A program made the position numbers and the translations under genes. The notes below the pieces were generated by a model. It was given only the letters and a program-made list of their open reading frames with translations, ran no database searches and had not been told where the DNA came from. Shown piece after piece: positions 13,136-13,264 of a stretch of 13,264 bases of DNA (the stretch's first letter is position 1; each line of letters begins with the position of its first letter). The stretch covers positions 1-13,264 of the forward strand of contig CAJYBF010000007.1 in assembly GCA_913064935.1 (NCBI GenBank), written 5' to 3'. The stretch is from an uncultured Mollicutes bacterium. Lineage in GTDB: Bacteria > Bacillota_I > Bacilli_A > MAG-NZ.

Positions 13136-13264
13136 GACTCCTAAAAATAATGCACCTCAAAAGCGACCAGGTGGAAGAGGACCAGGACATGGCAATGTAT
13201 ACACTGGCGAGAAAGCAAAAAATGCAAAAGCAACTATTTTACGTACAATTGGATATATAAATAA
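13128..13264 (+). CDS. ABC exporter partner subunit, N-terminal fragment
   Basis: The first 45 codons of the second half-transporter run off the window end without a stop. It begins MAKTPKNNAPQKRPGG, followed by RGPGHGNVYTGEKAKNAKAT, a basic Gly-rich leader with the GRGPGHG...GEKAK pattern typical of the LmrD/BmrD/TM288-like partner before its first membrane helix. AGGTGG (13114-13119) is eight bases before the ATG, and the start overlaps the previous stop codon, so the two halves are made together. This subunit is expected to carry the intact catalytic Glu and switch His; that part lies outside the window. Confidence 0.82.
   Translation, partial: MAKTPKNNAPQKRPGGRGPGHGNVYTGEKAKNAKATILRTIGYIN

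Noticed and set aside
1..13264. Mycoplasma-type code (TGA = Trp)
   Set aside because: Trp is encoded by TGG, and genes ending in TGA (7300, 9629) stop at the right family length, the second right before a terminator.
1..13264. Mobile elements, CRISPR, tRNA or prophage
   Set aside because: I found no repeated spacer pattern, transposase or integrase motifs, terminal inverted repeats or cloverleaf sequences; gene content and composition are even throughout.

Overview
The window is 13.3 kb of AT-rich DNA (I estimate roughly one third G+C) from a Gram-positive, low-GC bacterium (Bacillota; a clostridial, erysipelotrichial or Acholeplasma-like relative would fit, but I cannot name a genus). The grounds are the base composition, strong GGAGG-type ribosome sites, several TTG starts, U-rich intrinsic terminators and promoters of the extended -10 type (TGnTATAAT). 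TGA acts as a stop and TGG encodes Trp, so this is not the mycoplasma code. Gene density is high, and I see no tRNA, rRNA, CRISPR array, insertion sequence or phage gene.

Region 1 (1-6679) is a nucleoside uptake and breakdown operon on the + strand. It holds the tail of a probable BMP-family nucleoside-binding lipoprotein, a leaky terminator hairpin, a double-domain ABC ATPase, two membrane permeases (the BmpA-NupABC / NupNOPQ type of importer), purine nucleoside phosphorylase DeoD, a nucleoside hydrolase and an MFS transporter. Imported nucleosides would be split by phosphorolysis (DeoD) or hydrolysis; the MFS protein may move a related compound. A strong hairpin precedes deoD. The hydrolase has no normal start codon: AAG stands where ATG is expected. 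It also has Tyr where the usual catalytic His lies.

Region 2 (6688-7893) is a pair of short CHR-domain chromate-transporter-family proteins behind their own promoter. They end at a bidirectional terminator shared with the convergent gene.

Region 3 (7879-9664) is a divergent pair. An AlkA-like HhH DNA glycosylase is on the minus strand. On the plus strand are a protein joining a Nudix hydrolase to an inorganic-pyrophosphatase-like domain, then a small GNAT-like protein. The two directions start from back-to-back extended -10 elements inside one 20-bp near-palindrome. The theme is damage repair and nucleotide clean-up.

Region 4 (9707-10675) is a single-gene carbamate kinase unit with its own promoter and terminator.

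Region 5 (10697-13264) is a TetR-family regulator followed by an ABC multidrug-type exporter half with a degenerate ATPase site and the start of its partner, cut by the window end. Two tandem 17-bp palindromes in front of the regulator are strong candidates for its operator.

Nothing here is a plainly new defence or mobile system. The best leads are the Nudix-pyrophosphatase fusion, the start-codon lesion in the hydrolase, the double TetR operator and the symmetric divergent promoter.
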